From positions 1-64,000 of the forward strand of contig JAEWSQ010000003.1 in assembly GCA_023398165.1 (NCBI GenBank): DNA of 64,000 bases, written 5' to 3'. The notes below the pieces were generated by a model. The model was not told the origin of the DNA. It made no database searches and saw only the letters and a list, made by a program, of their open reading frames with translations. Below are positions 1-8,320 of the stretch, in pieces. The stretch's first letter is position 1, and the number at the start of each line of letters is the position of its first letter. The DNA comes from Spirochaetota bacterium (GTDB lineage Bacteria; Spirochaetota; Spirochaetia; Treponematales; Treponemataceae). The position numbers and the translations under genes were made by a program.

Positions 1-372
1 AAAGGAAATGCACCCGGCGGGACTGACACTGATACTGACACCGGCACTGACACGGGTACCGATCACGATAACGGACACGGCAATGATGATAATGATTTAC
101 GCAAAGGAAACGAGGCTCCGGATGCCGGCAGCCAATTCTCAATTCCCGGCATTGGTCTTGAACCTGATTTCCCTGCCTCCGGCAGCACCCCGGGTTCATG
201 GACAGAGGCAATTGATTTATCAACGGATTCTTATTCTGATCCCGCTTCAGATTTCTTTGATTTACCGCAGCCTTTTGAAACGGATGATTCCCCCGATGAT
301 TTTAATGATGATTATGACACCGGTTATGATTCATCAGATGATCTTCCTGATCCGAATGATGACGGCATATAA
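1..372 (+). CDS. C-terminal part of an acidic, Asp/Gly/Thr-rich protein (5' end outside window)
   Basis: Frame 1 is open from base 1 to a TAA at 370-372, giving about 123 residues with no start inside the window. The first part is a low-complexity Thr-Asp/Gly-Thr-Asp run followed by Asn/Asp/His. The tail is very rich in Asp (DDFNDDYDTGYDSSDD type). Such composition fits a disordered, possibly calcium-binding, exported or surface tail, but no domain is recognisable and the function is unknown. An overlapping ORF at 8-415 in another frame encodes an implausible Ile/Met/Leu-rich product and looks like a shadow of this frame. The gene should extend left of the window. Confidence 0.7.
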   Translation, partial: KGNAPGGTDTDTDTGTDTGTDHDNGHGNDDNDLRKGNEAPDAGSQFSIPGIGLEPDFPASGSTPGSWTEAIDLSTDSYSDPASDFFDLPQPFETDDSPDDFNDDYDTGYDSSDDLPDPNDDGI

Positions 373-571
373 CCGTAATCTGCTTTTCAGGCGATGTTAC
401 AAAATTGGTCTCTGAACAGTGGAACAAGATCGACGAGGGTATTTCTTTTATAAAGAAATTGTTCCAATCATAAAAGACGGAGTTGTAATTATTATTCCGT
501 CAAGCTCAATAGAAAGTATTTCGCTTCTCCTGTAAGCCTGAGAATATTAGTCTATAATGTACTTGAACAGC
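373..571. other. Short intergenic stretch between convergent genes
   Basis: It contains an inverted repeat GGAACAA...TTGTTCC (about 419-465) enclosing a smaller AT-rich hairpin (ATTTCTTT/AAAGAAAT). It could act as a weak bidirectional terminator, but no T-tract follows. Short open stretches in two frames here look slightly protein-like but have no start or family match. Confidence 0.3.
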
Positions 572-1351
572 TTATAAGTCATCTTCATAACCTTCTATGA
601 ATTCAATAACGTTATTTTCCGGATCTCTAATAAAGCAGATTTTAAATATTTTCTCAGGAGTGGAATAATCAATTATCCGGTCTACTGTAATATTGCGGTT
701 ATTTAGATGATTTATTGTATTTGTAAGAGAGTTAACACTTATTGAAAAATGCTTAAATTTTGAATCTGCAGCATTTTCTGCATCTTCCTTTGAAGGGAAC
801 AATTCTATTCTCACAGTATCTTTCCCAAGCATGAAGAATTCTTTATCTGTTCCTTTGTTAAATTCTTTTACCCGTTTAAAACCGAAGTTTTTTGTATAAA
901 ATAATTCCATCTCTTTTATATTTTTACAGAAAAATGCAATATGATGAAGCTGCATATGCTGAATGACATCTGAGTTCACTTTACAGCCCACAGCAATCCG
1001 CCGCTTCTCATTATCTTCAAAAATAAATTCTTTATTTGAATAATCTGTATAATGAAGCTCCTGAATTATAGTTACTCCTTTTCTTTTTAACTCATTGTAA
1101 AGCTCTTCCTGATTACTTGAAATAAAATATGCATCCTCACCGGAGCCGTGTATTTCCCTATTCGGATGAATCTTTTTTAAATTTGATTTTAATAAAACAA
1201 TTTCTATTGAGTCTCTGTATAAACAAATATGCGGTTCTTTTGAGTCCAAATAACTTACTGAAGAAAAACCTATCTTTTCGTAAAATCGTTTTGTGTTTTC
1301 CATATCGGCAGATGGAAACAGCTGCAGACTTGACTGAAATCCTATATTCAT
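572..1351 (-). CDS. Two-domain VOC (glyoxalase/bleomycin-resistance-like) protein
   Basis: The product is 259 residues with two tandem VOC repeats, roughly residues 1-115 and 130-250. Each has the usual pattern of a metabolite/His start, a 'FY.K.GF' helix and a closing 'D.ENN.IEF' strand (second repeat RDPENNVIEFIEG). The family covers metal-dependent lyases, dioxygenases and drug-binding proteins, so the substrate cannot be told. The ATG at 1351 was chosen over an upstream in-frame ATG (1390) because AGGAG lies 8-9 bases before it, and because the longer form would overlap the GNAT gene ending at 1371. It lies directly downstream of that GNAT gene and is probably cotranscribed with it. Confidence 0.8.
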   Translation of the reverse strand: MNIGFQSSLQLFPSADMENTKRFYEKIGFSSVSYLDSKEPHICLYRDSIEIVLLKSNLKKIHPNREIHGSGEDAYFISSNQEELYNELKRKGVTIIQELHYTDYSNKEFIFEDNEKRRIAVGCKVNSDVIQHMQLHHIAFFCKNIKEMELFYTKNFGFKRVKEFNKGTDKEFFMLGKDTVRIELFPSKEDAENAADSKFKHFSISVNSLTNTINHLNNRNITVDRIIDYSTPEKIFKICFIRDPENNVIEFIEGYEDDL

Positions 1352-1370
1352 TGTTATGTACTCCTGCACT

Positions 1371-1868
1371 CTATTGTATTTGCTCTGCATTAGTTACAAG
1401 CGCATTCCCTTCTAATCTATATAGCGTCCACTCCTTCATTGCTTGAGCACCAAGTCCTAAATAAAAATCTATTGATTTTTTATTCCAATTCAGGCAGCTC
1501 CATTCCATTCGCTTACAGTTTCGATCAATAGCTATCTTGCTTAATACCGATAGTATTTTTTTGCCCAACCCTTGATGACGATACTCGGGTTTCACATACA
1601 AATCTTCAAGGTATAAACCGGATCTTCCTAAAAATGTTGAGTAATTATGAAAGAATAAAGCGAATCCTGCCGGTTTAGCATCAAATTCGCAAAGTATTGC
1701 TTCTGCACTCTTATTCTGAAAAATTGCCTGAAAAATAATTTCTTCTGTTGCTTCGACTTTATCGAGCAGTCCTTCATACTCTGCCAAGTCCTTAATAAAT
1801 GATAAAATCTGCGGTACATCAGTCTCGTTTGCAAAACGTATTGTTGTGCGGTTATCGGTATACAGCAT
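1371..1868 (-). CDS. GNAT family N-acetyltransferase (diamine acetyltransferase-like)
   Basis: The 165-residue product has the complete GNAT fold. The acetyl-CoA loop is in 'YLEDLYVKPEYRHQGLGKKIL' (Q/R-x-x-G-x-G/A type, around residues 87-107), followed by the C-terminal 'N..S..FY..LGA' strand. This resembles the spermidine/spermine acetyltransferase subgroup, which acetylates primary amines with acetyl-CoA in the cytoplasm. The substrate is an inference. A GGAG ribosome site lies before the ATG. The leader is unusual: it contains a multi-hairpin repeat element (1890-2040) also found at two other places in this window. Confidence 0.85.
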   Translation of the reverse strand: MLYTDNRTTIRFANETDVPQILSFIKDLAEYEGLLDKVEATEEIIFQAIFQNKSAEAILCEFDAKPAGFALFFHNYSTFLGRSGLYLEDLYVKPEYRHQGLGKKILSVLSKIAIDRNCKRMEWSCLNWNKKSIDFYLGLGAQAMKEWTLYRLEGNALVTNAEQIQ

Positions 1869-1889
1869 TTTTACACTCCTATAAAAAGA

Positions 1890-2040
1890 GACAAGGAGAA
1901 AACTTCAGTTTTCGAATTGTCTTTTTTAAAAGTACTTTCGCATCGCAGAGAGAAAGTACACTTTAATAATTAAGTTTGCAGCGCAAACTTTAGATGATAA
2001 AAAACGGTGCTATCTTAGACGCTTTTTATCATACCTCCTT
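1890..2040 (-). repeat. Dispersed four-hairpin leader element, copy 1
   Basis: Four inverted repeats follow one another: GACAA..TTGTC enclosing GAAAAC/GTTTTC (1890-1921); GTACTTTC/GAAAGTAC (1932-1959); AAGTTTGC/GCAAACTT (1972-1990); and GATAAAAA/TTTTTATC (1996-2030). On the minus strand the element starts with AAGGAGG. It ends in the GACAA/TTGTC stem, whose 3' arm carries CTCCTT and is followed by a T-rich tract, then the AGGAG and ATG of the GNAT gene 21 bases on. It therefore lies in the leader of that gene. Near-identical copies are at 50508-50657 and, shortened, at 27233-27307. Confidence 0.85.
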
Positions 2041-2076
2041 ATTGTGAAATGATTAATGTCATTGTTATACGTTTCG

Positions 2077-2847
2077 TTACTTTACACCAATACTCATTTT
2101 ATAACTAACTCTCATTTCATCGTTTGTAATATTCCCGCAGGTATGTACAAAAATTTCGATTTCTTTTTTTATTTCTTCATTGTTGTTTTTTAGTAAATCC
2201 TGAATCAGCCCTTGAGATAAACCTATAGAAATAAACCTCTTTGAATCACATTTTTCAACATTATCAAAGTAAATTTCCTTGCAGTATTTAAAATAACCGG
2301 ATTCTTGAATATTTTTAAAATGCTCTTCTTTGGGATACTGTTTATTAATTTTTTGATCAATTGATTGTGCAATCATCCTGGCTTTATTGAATAGTTTCTT
2401 ATACGCAATTTCTGCCTCAAGATTCCATTGAACAGGAAATTCACAATCATAGACCGCAAATACTCCGCCTGATCTTAATATTCGATTGACTTCCTGCAGT
2501 GTTGACTTTGGTTCCATCCAGTGGAATGATTGAGAACAGGTAACAACGTCTGCCGTTTGACTTTTAATTTTTGTGTTGTAACTGTCTGCATTTATGAATA
2601 GAATATTTTTGTATTTTGCTGCTGCTACATTTCTCATATCATCTGTTGGTTCTATTCCTATAATTGTGTCGGCTTCGGATTCCCATATTTTTGCAGATAA
2701 ACCTGTCCCTGATCCCAAATCTGCTATACACGAAACAGCATCAATATATGTACGAATAATCTGTACAACTTTTTGCGGAGGATTGGGTCTTGAATCATCA
2801 TATAGTTCCGAAAAGCCGGTGAATCTTTCTTTGTTAATTTCATTCAT
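2077..2847 (-). CDS. SAM-dependent class I methyltransferase
   Basis: The product is 256 residues. A SAM-binding motif I 'IADLGSGTG' lies near residue 41, the acidic loop 'IGIEPTDDM' follows, and the 'CSQSFHWM' and 'RILRSGGVFAVYD' post-motifs place it in the UbiE/YcgJ-like methyltransferase group that includes many small-molecule C- or O-methyltransferases. The substrate is unknown. A GGGAG ribosome site lies just before the ATG. The J-domain gene upstream ends 12 bases before the start, so the two are likely transcribed together. The full fold is present and nothing looks broken. Confidence 0.85.
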   Translation of the reverse strand: MNEINKERFTGFSELYDDSRPNPPQKVVQIIRTYIDAVSCIADLGSGTGLSAKIWESEADTIIGIEPTDDMRNVAAAKYKNILFINADSYNTKIKSQTADVVTCSQSFHWMEPKSTLQEVNRILRSGGVFAVYDCEFPVQWNLEAEIAYKKLFNKARMIAQSIDQKINKQYPKEEHFKNIQESGYFKYCKEIYFDNVEKCDSKRFISIGLSQGLIQDLLKNNNEEIKKEIEIFVHTCGNITNDEMRVSYKMSIGVK

Positions 2848-2859
2848 TTACACTCCCTC

Positions 2860-3453
2860 TTAATAACCCTTTATTTCCATTGTACTTGTATAAAGCCAGA
2901 AAAGAAAACTCTTAACTGCGCTCAATTCCTTTTTTTCCAGCAAGGCATCTATTATCTTTTTTTCTTTTTCTATTGTACTCTTAACATGCTTAAATCCGTT
3001 ATAGTAGTATGACTGTAAGAGATATAAATAGTTTCGTATAATGCTGTGAGATGATACATAAAAAACATCACTTTTTATTAGTGCCGAAAATTCCATTTCC
3101 ACTTTACTATAATCATTTTGAGAATTACGGGAATAGTAGTCCTTGATAAGGGCGACCCTTTGTGTAAAGTTTTGATGATTTATACTACCGAAAGGATAAT
3201 TCAAAGACACCAATTCATAAAACGTATCAAGAATTGTTTCTATTTTCGGTTCATCATGTTTTTCCGTAATTTGCAGACTCAAAGCCTGTTTAGCTTTAAA
3301 GTACCAGTTCTGTAAAGTAATAAACTCCTCTTGAGAGGTTTTTGATGAATTAACATCGGGGTGTTTTTGTAAAATAAGTTTATGATATACTTTCTTTAAT
3401 TCGGCTTCAGTTTTAATCTTTTTTTTATTAATTAAGCTTACCATTACATTCAT
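2860..3453 (-). CDS. J-domain (DnaJ-like) protein with unknown C-terminal region
   Basis: The 197-residue product starts with a J-domain-like stretch. Helix II 'ELKKVYHKLILQKHPDVN' holds the HPD tripeptide at residues 31-33, needed in this family to stimulate DnaK ATPase. A helix III-like segment follows. There is no Gly/Phe region or zinc-finger domain, so this is not DnaJ itself but a class-C-type J protein. The remaining ~130 residues are Lys/Tyr-rich and helical in appearance, with no recognised domain. The start could be residue 1 or the Met at position 4; AGGAA precedes the first. It probably forms a short operon with the methyltransferase downstream. Confidence 0.7.
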   Translation of the reverse strand: MNVMVSLINKKKIKTEAELKKVYHKLILQKHPDVNSSKTSQEEFITLQNWYFKAKQALSLQITEKHDEPKIETILDTFYELVSLNYPFGSINHQNFTQRVALIKDYYSRNSQNDYSKVEMEFSALIKSDVFYVSSHSIIRNYLYLLQSYYYNGFKHVKSTIEKEKKIIDALLEKKELSAVKSFLFWLYTSTMEIKGY

Positions 3454-3611
3454 GAAGAAATTCCTGTATCAACAAGTCTATACTGATTATACTCCCATCC
3501 TGCTATTCTGTCATCTGTCAATCATTCTCCTGTACATACATTTTGCTGTTCTCTTCAGGCAGGATACTATTGCTTTTGTTTCATTCCTGGAGGATGGATA
3601 CGGAAAAATCC

Positions 3612-3639
3612 TTGACGGGAAAGCTACCGGGTGTATAAT
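3612..3639 (+). promoter_or_regulatory. Sigma70-type promoter for the phosphoribosyltransferase gene
   Basis: TTGACG (3612-3617), a 16-base spacer, then TATAAT (3634-3639). Transcription should begin near 3646, downstream of the first in-frame ATG at 3642, which rules that ATG out and supports the start at 3672. Confidence 0.75.
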
Positions 3640-3671
3640 ACATGAAGTGTTGTCTATTGGAAGTAAATGAA

Positions 3672-4163
3672 ATGAGTAATTGGAAAGAGTTTATTGTTAA
3701 TGCTGATAATGACTGTTTTGAACTGGGCTTAATCTGGAGTAAAGACGATTCTTTACGGCAGATTGCTGTAGAAATAGCGAAACTCATTGAAAATGAAGAC
3801 TATGATTACCTGGCCTGTATTGAGGTAAAAGGAATTATTTACGCATCTGCAGTATCAGCTCTTTGCGGAAAGGAACTGCGGATATTCCGTAAGCTGAATA
3901 AAATTTCTTATACCGACCAAAAGTATGTAAAAACATTTTTAAACTGGAAAAAAGTTAAAGACGGAATTGAGATTGAAAAAGAACAAATTAACAATAATGA
4001 TAGAATCATAATTATTGATGATATAGTTGATACTGGAATCACATTGAAAAGTGTCAGTTCAATAATCAATGAAGCAGGCGGGAAAATTGAAAAATACATT
4101 TGTATTAAGAACGTTTCTTCATTACACGAACTTAACGGGGTTCCTATTGTGTCTCTACTGTAA
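3672..4163 (+). CDS. Phosphoribosyltransferase-like protein (type I PRTase fold)
   Basis: The 163-residue product carries the PRPP-binding signature 'IIIIDDIVDTGITL' around residues 113-126, with the two acidic residues and DTG loop typical of purine and orotate phosphoribosyltransferases. An earlier 'YLACIEVKGIIYASAVS' segment corresponds to the flexible-loop strand of adenine PRTase-like proteins. The exact base is not evident, and the hood region is too short to assign APRT with confidence. The start is set by the promoter at 3612-3639 and by GGAAG about 12 bases upstream; the in-frame ATG at 3642 would be untranscribed. It stands alone and ends 121 bases before the xylosidase operon. Confidence 0.75.
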   Translation: MSNWKEFIVNADNDCFELGLIWSKDDSLRQIAVEIAKLIENEDYDYLACIEVKGIIYASAVSALCGKELRIFRKLNKISYTDQKYVKTFLNWKKVKDGIEIEKEQINNNDRIIIIDDIVDTGITLKSVSSIINEAGGKIEKYICIKNVSSLHELNGVPIVSLL

Positions 4164-4284
4164 GTAACCTGATAATACTTTCTCAGTGCACAAATAAAGT
4201 CTTAAATAAATAATTATAATCGGGAGAACAACAGCAGTTACAATTAAAGCGGTCCATTAGCGGAAAGTATCCGGAGGTAGAAGT

Positions 4285-6279
4285 ATGATTTGGTATGTAG
4301 ATCAGAAAGCGGCAGTCAACGGGAACGGAAGTGCAAATCATCCGTTCAAAACAATTCAGCAGGCGGCCGAAAAAGCTCAAGCCGGGGATGAGGTAGTTGT
4401 GGAGCCGGGCATCTACCGTGAAGAGGTGAGCCCGGTCTATGCCGGTACTAAAGAAAAGCCGGTTGTGTACCGCTCCAGAGTGCCGGGGCAGGCAGTGATC
4501 TCAGGAGCGGAGCGCTTTGACAACTGGGAAAAGGTATCAGCTGATGTCTGGAAACTGACCATCCCGAATACTTACTTCGGAAGCTGCAACCCCTACACCA
4601 CGCTGGTATGGGGAGACTGGCTCAGCCCTACCTTCCCCTGCCATACCGGGGAAGTCTACCTGAACGGTAAATCCCTTTACGAAAAGGAAACGCTTGAGGA
4701 GGTCATGAACCCGGTCATAGATTATACTTCATGGGACAAGGATTTTACCCTTCATACCTGGTATACCTGCCAGGGGGATACAAGAGATGAGACAATCTTG
4801 TACGCAAACTTCCAGGGCTCTGATCCCAAATGCGAGCAGGTAGAGATCAATGTTCGTCCGCACTGCTTCTATCCGGCTATGGAACATGTGGACTATATTA
4901 CTCTATCGGGATTCGTTGTTACCATGGCAGCCACACAATGGGCGCCTCCCACAGCTCTGCAGGAAGGTATGATCGGTCCGCACTGGTCAAAAGGCTGGGT
5001 GATCGATAACTGCGAAGTCTCCCACTCCAAATGCTCCGGCATCTCTCTTGGGAAATACCTGCAGCAGCACAACGACAATAAATGGTCCAGATTGAAATTC
5101 AAAGACGGAGCCCAGACCCAGCGGGACTGCTCGCTGATCGCCCGGCTGGACGGATGGAGCAAGGAAACCATAGGCTCCCATACCGTGAAAAACTGCGACA
5201 TCCATGACTGCGGACAGACCGGCATCGTGGGCAACCTCGGCTGCGTCTTCTCTGTAATCGAAAACAACCATATTCACCATATAAACAATAAGCGCAATCT
5301 TGCAGGAGCGGAGATCGGCGGAATAAAATTTCACGCCGCTCTCGATGTTATAATCCGGAACAATCATTTTCATGACTGCACCCGCGGCATCTGGCTTGAC
5401 TGGCAGACTCAGGGCACCAGGGTGTCCTGTAACCTCTTCCACGATAACTGCCTCTCACGGGATTATCTCTTGCGCCCTGAGTGCAAGGAAGGACTGGGTC
5501 TTGGAGAGGATCTCTTTATAGAAATCGCACACGGCCCGACTCTCGTGGATAACAACATCATGCTCTCAGAGCGCGCCGTGAAGCTTCCTACGCAGGGTGT
5601 AGCATTTGTGCACAACCTGTTTGCAGGCTCAATCACTGCTGTTGGAAGAGGCGTAAAAAACGGCTCGGTCAAATATGATTCCACCCGTTATACACCAATC
5701 CACAGACCTCACAGTACGGATATTACCGGTTTTATGTCCGTCCTCCACGGCGATGTGCGCTTTTACAACAACGTGTTTGTGCAGCAGAAAGTCCGCCAGG
5801 GAATGACTGATATCTGCAGGGATGATAAAGACGGGGAATGGGACGACGGCAACCTTGTTGCGGGAACCGTAACCTTCAACGGCTTTATGAAAGAGGAAGA
5901 ATGGCTTTCTTACTTTACAGGATACTGCGGCGAGGGAGCTGCAGGGGGCAGGGACAAACACTACATGCCCCTGCCGGTATGGTTCGGCGGCAATGCGTAC
6001 TTTAACGGTGCTAAACCATGCGATCTTGAAGAAGACTCAACGGTGGATACCTCTCATGAGATTAAAGTGGAGTTAAAGAATGACGGAAACAGCTGGAAAG
6101 TTGTCACCAATTTGACAGAGTATCTTCCGGAAGAGAAGCTGATCAGTTCAGGTACGCTCGGCACGGCCTTTGAGCCGGAACAGCGGTTTGAGGGGCCTGA
6201 TGGTGAGGATATTATCTTTGATACTGATTATTATGGTAAAAAACGCCCTCCTAAGCCGGTAAGCGGGCCGTTCTGCTGA
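4285..6279 (+). CDS. GH120 beta-xylosidase (right-handed beta-helix)
   Basis: The 664-residue product matches the GH120 pattern known from the Thermoanaerobacterium saccharolyticum xylosidase over its whole length: N-terminal 'GNGSANHPFKTIQQAAEKAQAGDEV', 'IGPHWSKGW' near 230 and repeated beta-helix coils. Expected catalytic residues are present: Asp372 in 'WLDWQTQGTR' (nucleophile by analogy) and Glu413 in 'FIEIAHG' (acid/base by analogy). An insertion of about 20 residues lies between them. There is no signal peptide, so hydrolysis of short xylo-oligosaccharides would be cytoplasmic. GGAGGT precedes the ATG. The gene is followed 28 bases later by a GH31 alpha-xylosidase, forming a xylan/xyloglucan oligosaccharide operon. 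The sequence is visibly GC-richer than its neighbours. Confidence 0.88.
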   Translation: MIWYVDQKAAVNGNGSANHPFKTIQQAAEKAQAGDEVVVEPGIYREEVSPVYAGTKEKPVVYRSRVPGQAVISGAERFDNWEKVSADVWKLTIPNTYFGSCNPYTTLVWGDWLSPTFPCHTGEVYLNGKSLYEKETLEEVMNPVIDYTSWDKDFTLHTWYTCQGDTRDETILYANFQGSDPKCEQVEINVRPHCFYPAMEHVDYITLSGFVVTMAATQWAPPTALQEGMIGPHWSKGWVIDNCEVSHSKCSGISLGKYLQQHNDNKWSRLKFKDGAQTQRDCSLIARLDGWSKETIGSHTVKNCDIHDCGQTGIVGNLGCVFSVIENNHIHHINNKRNLAGAEIGGIKFHAALDVIIRNNHFHDCTRGIWLDWQTQGTRVSCNLFHDNCLSRDYLLRPECKEGLGLGEDLFIEIAHGPTLVDNNIMLSERAVKLPTQGVAFVHNLFAGSITAVGRGVKNGSVKYDSTRYTPIHRPHSTDITGFMSVLHGDVRFYNNVFVQQKVRQGMTDICRDDKDGEWDDGNLVAGTVTFNGFMKEEEWLSYFTGYCGEGAAGGRDKHYMPLPVWFGGNAYFNGAKPCDLEEDSTVDTSHEIKVELKNDGNSWKVVTNLTEYLPEEKLISSGTLGTAFEPEQRFEGPDGEDIIFDTDYYGKKRPPKPVSGPFC

Positions 6280-6307
6280 TAAGGCGAAACAAATAGGAGA
6301 TGCGATA

Positions 6308-8299
6308 ATGCCGCACATATTAACTGAACAAAAAAACAGACTCATAAGAACGTACGACAGTGAAACGCTCTGGATTGAAGCATGGGGCGAAAACAGTCTG
6401 CGTGTCCGTTCCACCCATGAAGGGATTATGAGCGAAAATGACTGGGCTCTGCTCCCTGCACCCCGGACTCAAACCGTTATTCAGATTACTGGTACTGAAG
6501 CCTCAATAACAAACGGTAATATCAAGGCGGAAATTAATTCTACAGGCGATTTAACCTTTTTCAATACTGAGGGTAAAATACTATTGAGGGAGTTTTCTTC
6601 CCGGGAGTCCTGGGGAATAAAGAAGAGGGGAAGGGATTTTCAGCCTGTTCCCGGCGGTGATTACCGTCTTGTAACCCGGTTTGAGTCAGATCCGGAGGAG
6701 AAACTATTCGGAATGGGGCAGTATCAGCAGCCGCAGCTTAACGTAAAGGGCTGCATTCTTGAGCTTGCACACCGTAATTCACAGGCAAGCATTCCCTTTG
6801 CTGTTTCGAGTCTTGGATACGGATTCTTATGGAATAATCCTGCAATCGGCAGCGCGGCTTTTGGGCGGAATATTACCGAGTGGACAGCCCTGTCGACAAA
6901 AATAATGGATTACTGGATTACCTCCGGTGATACTCCTGCTCAGATTGTCGAAGCCTATGCATCGGCGGCAGGAAAGTCCCCCATGATGCCGGAATTTGCT
7001 GCCGGTTTCTGGCAGTCAAAATTGCGCTACAGGACACAGGAAGAATTATTATCTGTTGCCCGTGAGTATAAAAAACGCGGTCTTCCTATTAACGTTATTG
7101 TTATTGACTTTTTTCACTGGCCGAATCAGGGCGACTGGAAATTCGATGAGAAATACTGGCCGGACCCGAAAGCAATGGTAGAAGAGCTGAAATTACTCGG
7201 TATTGAGCTCATGGTTTCTGTGTGGCCTACCGTTGACCGGAAAAGTGAAAATTATGAGGAAATGTTCTCGAAGGGGCTTCTCATGAGAACAAACCGCGGA
7301 GTCCGGACGACTATGCAGTTTGTTAATGATACTCTTTTCTTCGATGCCACCTATAAAGATGCCCGGGATTTCGTCTGGAAAACGATTAAAAAGAACTATT
7401 TCGAATACGGCATAAAAGTTTTCTGGCTCGATGAGGCCGAACCTGAGTTTCACACCTATGATTTTGATAATTACCGCTACCGCCGGGGCAGTGCTCTTGA
7501 ATTGGGAAACATTTATCCGGTTGAATACGCGAGGACTTTTTATGAAGGACTTCGTGAAAATGGAGTGGAAAAGCCTATTACGCTCATCCGCTCTGCATGG
7601 GCAGGTTCTCAGAAGTTTGGGACACTCCTATGGTCGGGGGATGTAGCTTCGAGTTTTGCCTCATTCCGCAATCAGATACAGATCGGAATGAACACAGGGC
7701 TTGCAGGCCTTCCGTGGTGGAACAGCGATATTGGAGGATTCGGCGGAGGGAATCCCGATGATCCTGAATTCAGGGAGCTTATGTGCCGCTGGTTCCAGTT
7801 TGGAACATTCTGCCCCGTTATGCGGCTGCACGGAGACCGTGTGCCATGGAATGCCGCGCAGGGAACTGAAGGGGGCGGCTTATTCGGATCCGGTTCGGAT
7901 AATGAAGTCTGGAGCTTTGGAGAGGAAACATATGAGATCCTTAAGAAGTATCTTACTATCCGTGTAAAAATGAAGGACTATATCCTAGAGCACATGAAAA
8001 AAGCACATGAAAAAGGCACTCCTGTAATGAGGCCTCTTTTCTATGACTTTCCGAAGGACTTGAAGGCATGGATTATTGAAGACCAGTATATGTTCGGCCC
8101 CGATATTTTAGTATGTCCTGTTCTCTATAAAGGGGTACAAAGCAGGAATGTGTATCTTCCCGATGGCGCTTCGTGGAAAGAGATGGAAACAGGAACGGTG
8201 TTTACCGGAGGGCAGACTGTTGTTTCAAAAACGCCTTTGTCTGTCATACCGATATTTTTACGCACAGGAAGCGGTATTGAACAGTATGACTGGAAATAA
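6308..8299 (+). CDS. GH31 alpha-xylosidase (YicI-like)
   Basis: The 663-residue product is a glycoside hydrolase family 31 enzyme. An N-terminal beta-sandwich (about 1-220) is followed by the TIM barrel with the nucleophile Asp375 in 'VFWLDEAEPE' and the acid/base Asp445 in 'LLWSGDVASSF', then 'GLPWWNSDIGGFGGG' and C-terminal beta domains. The 'DEAEPE' variant and overall length match alpha-xylosidases such as E. coli YicI rather than alpha-glucosidases. It would remove alpha-1,6-xylose from xyloglucan oligosaccharides. It has no signal peptide and is cytoplasmic. AGGAGAT precedes the ATG. In E. coli, yicI is paired with the GPH symporter gene yicJ; a GPH symporter lies here about 3.2 kb downstream. 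Confidence 0.9.
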   Translation: MPHILTEQKNRLIRTYDSETLWIEAWGENSLRVRSTHEGIMSENDWALLPAPRTQTVIQITGTEASITNGNIKAEINSTGDLTFFNTEGKILLREFSSRESWGIKKRGRDFQPVPGGDYRLVTRFESDPEEKLFGMGQYQQPQLNVKGCILELAHRNSQASIPFAVSSLGYGFLWNNPAIGSAAFGRNITEWTALSTKIMDYWITSGDTPAQIVEAYASAAGKSPMMPEFAAGFWQSKLRYRTQEELLSVAREYKKRGLPINVIVIDFFHWPNQGDWKFDEKYWPDPKAMVEELKLLGIELMVSVWPTVDRKSENYEEMFSKGLLMRTNRGVRTTMQFVNDTLFFDATYKDARDFVWKTIKKNYFEYGIKVFWLDEAEPEFHTYDFDNYRYRRGSALELGNIYPVEYARTFYEGLRENGVEKPITLIRSAWAGSQKFGTLLWSGDVASSFASFRNQIQIGMNTGLAGLPWWNSDIGGFGGGNPDDPEFRELMCRWFQFGTFCPVMRLHGDRVPWNAAQGTEGGGLFGSGSDNEVWSFGEETYEILKKYLTIRVKMKDYILEHMKKAHEKGTPVMRPLFYDFPKDLKAWIIEDQYMFGPDILVCPVLYKGVQSRNVYLPDGASWKEMETGTVFTGGQTVVSKTPLSVIPIFLRTGSGIEQYDWK

Positions 8300-8320
8300 A
8301 ATAATAAACAGGAGGGGGTT

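Noticed and set aside
8..415. ORF rich in Ile/Met/Leu overlapping the acidic tail
   Set aside because: Its composition is a frame-shifted reading of the Asp/Thr/Gly codons; the frame-1 reading (1-372) is the natural one and ends in TAA.
3452..3670. Plus-strand ORF of 72 residues
   Set aside because: It overlaps the start of the J-domain gene, has no ribosome site and no family features, and contains the promoter of the phosphoribosyltransferase gene.
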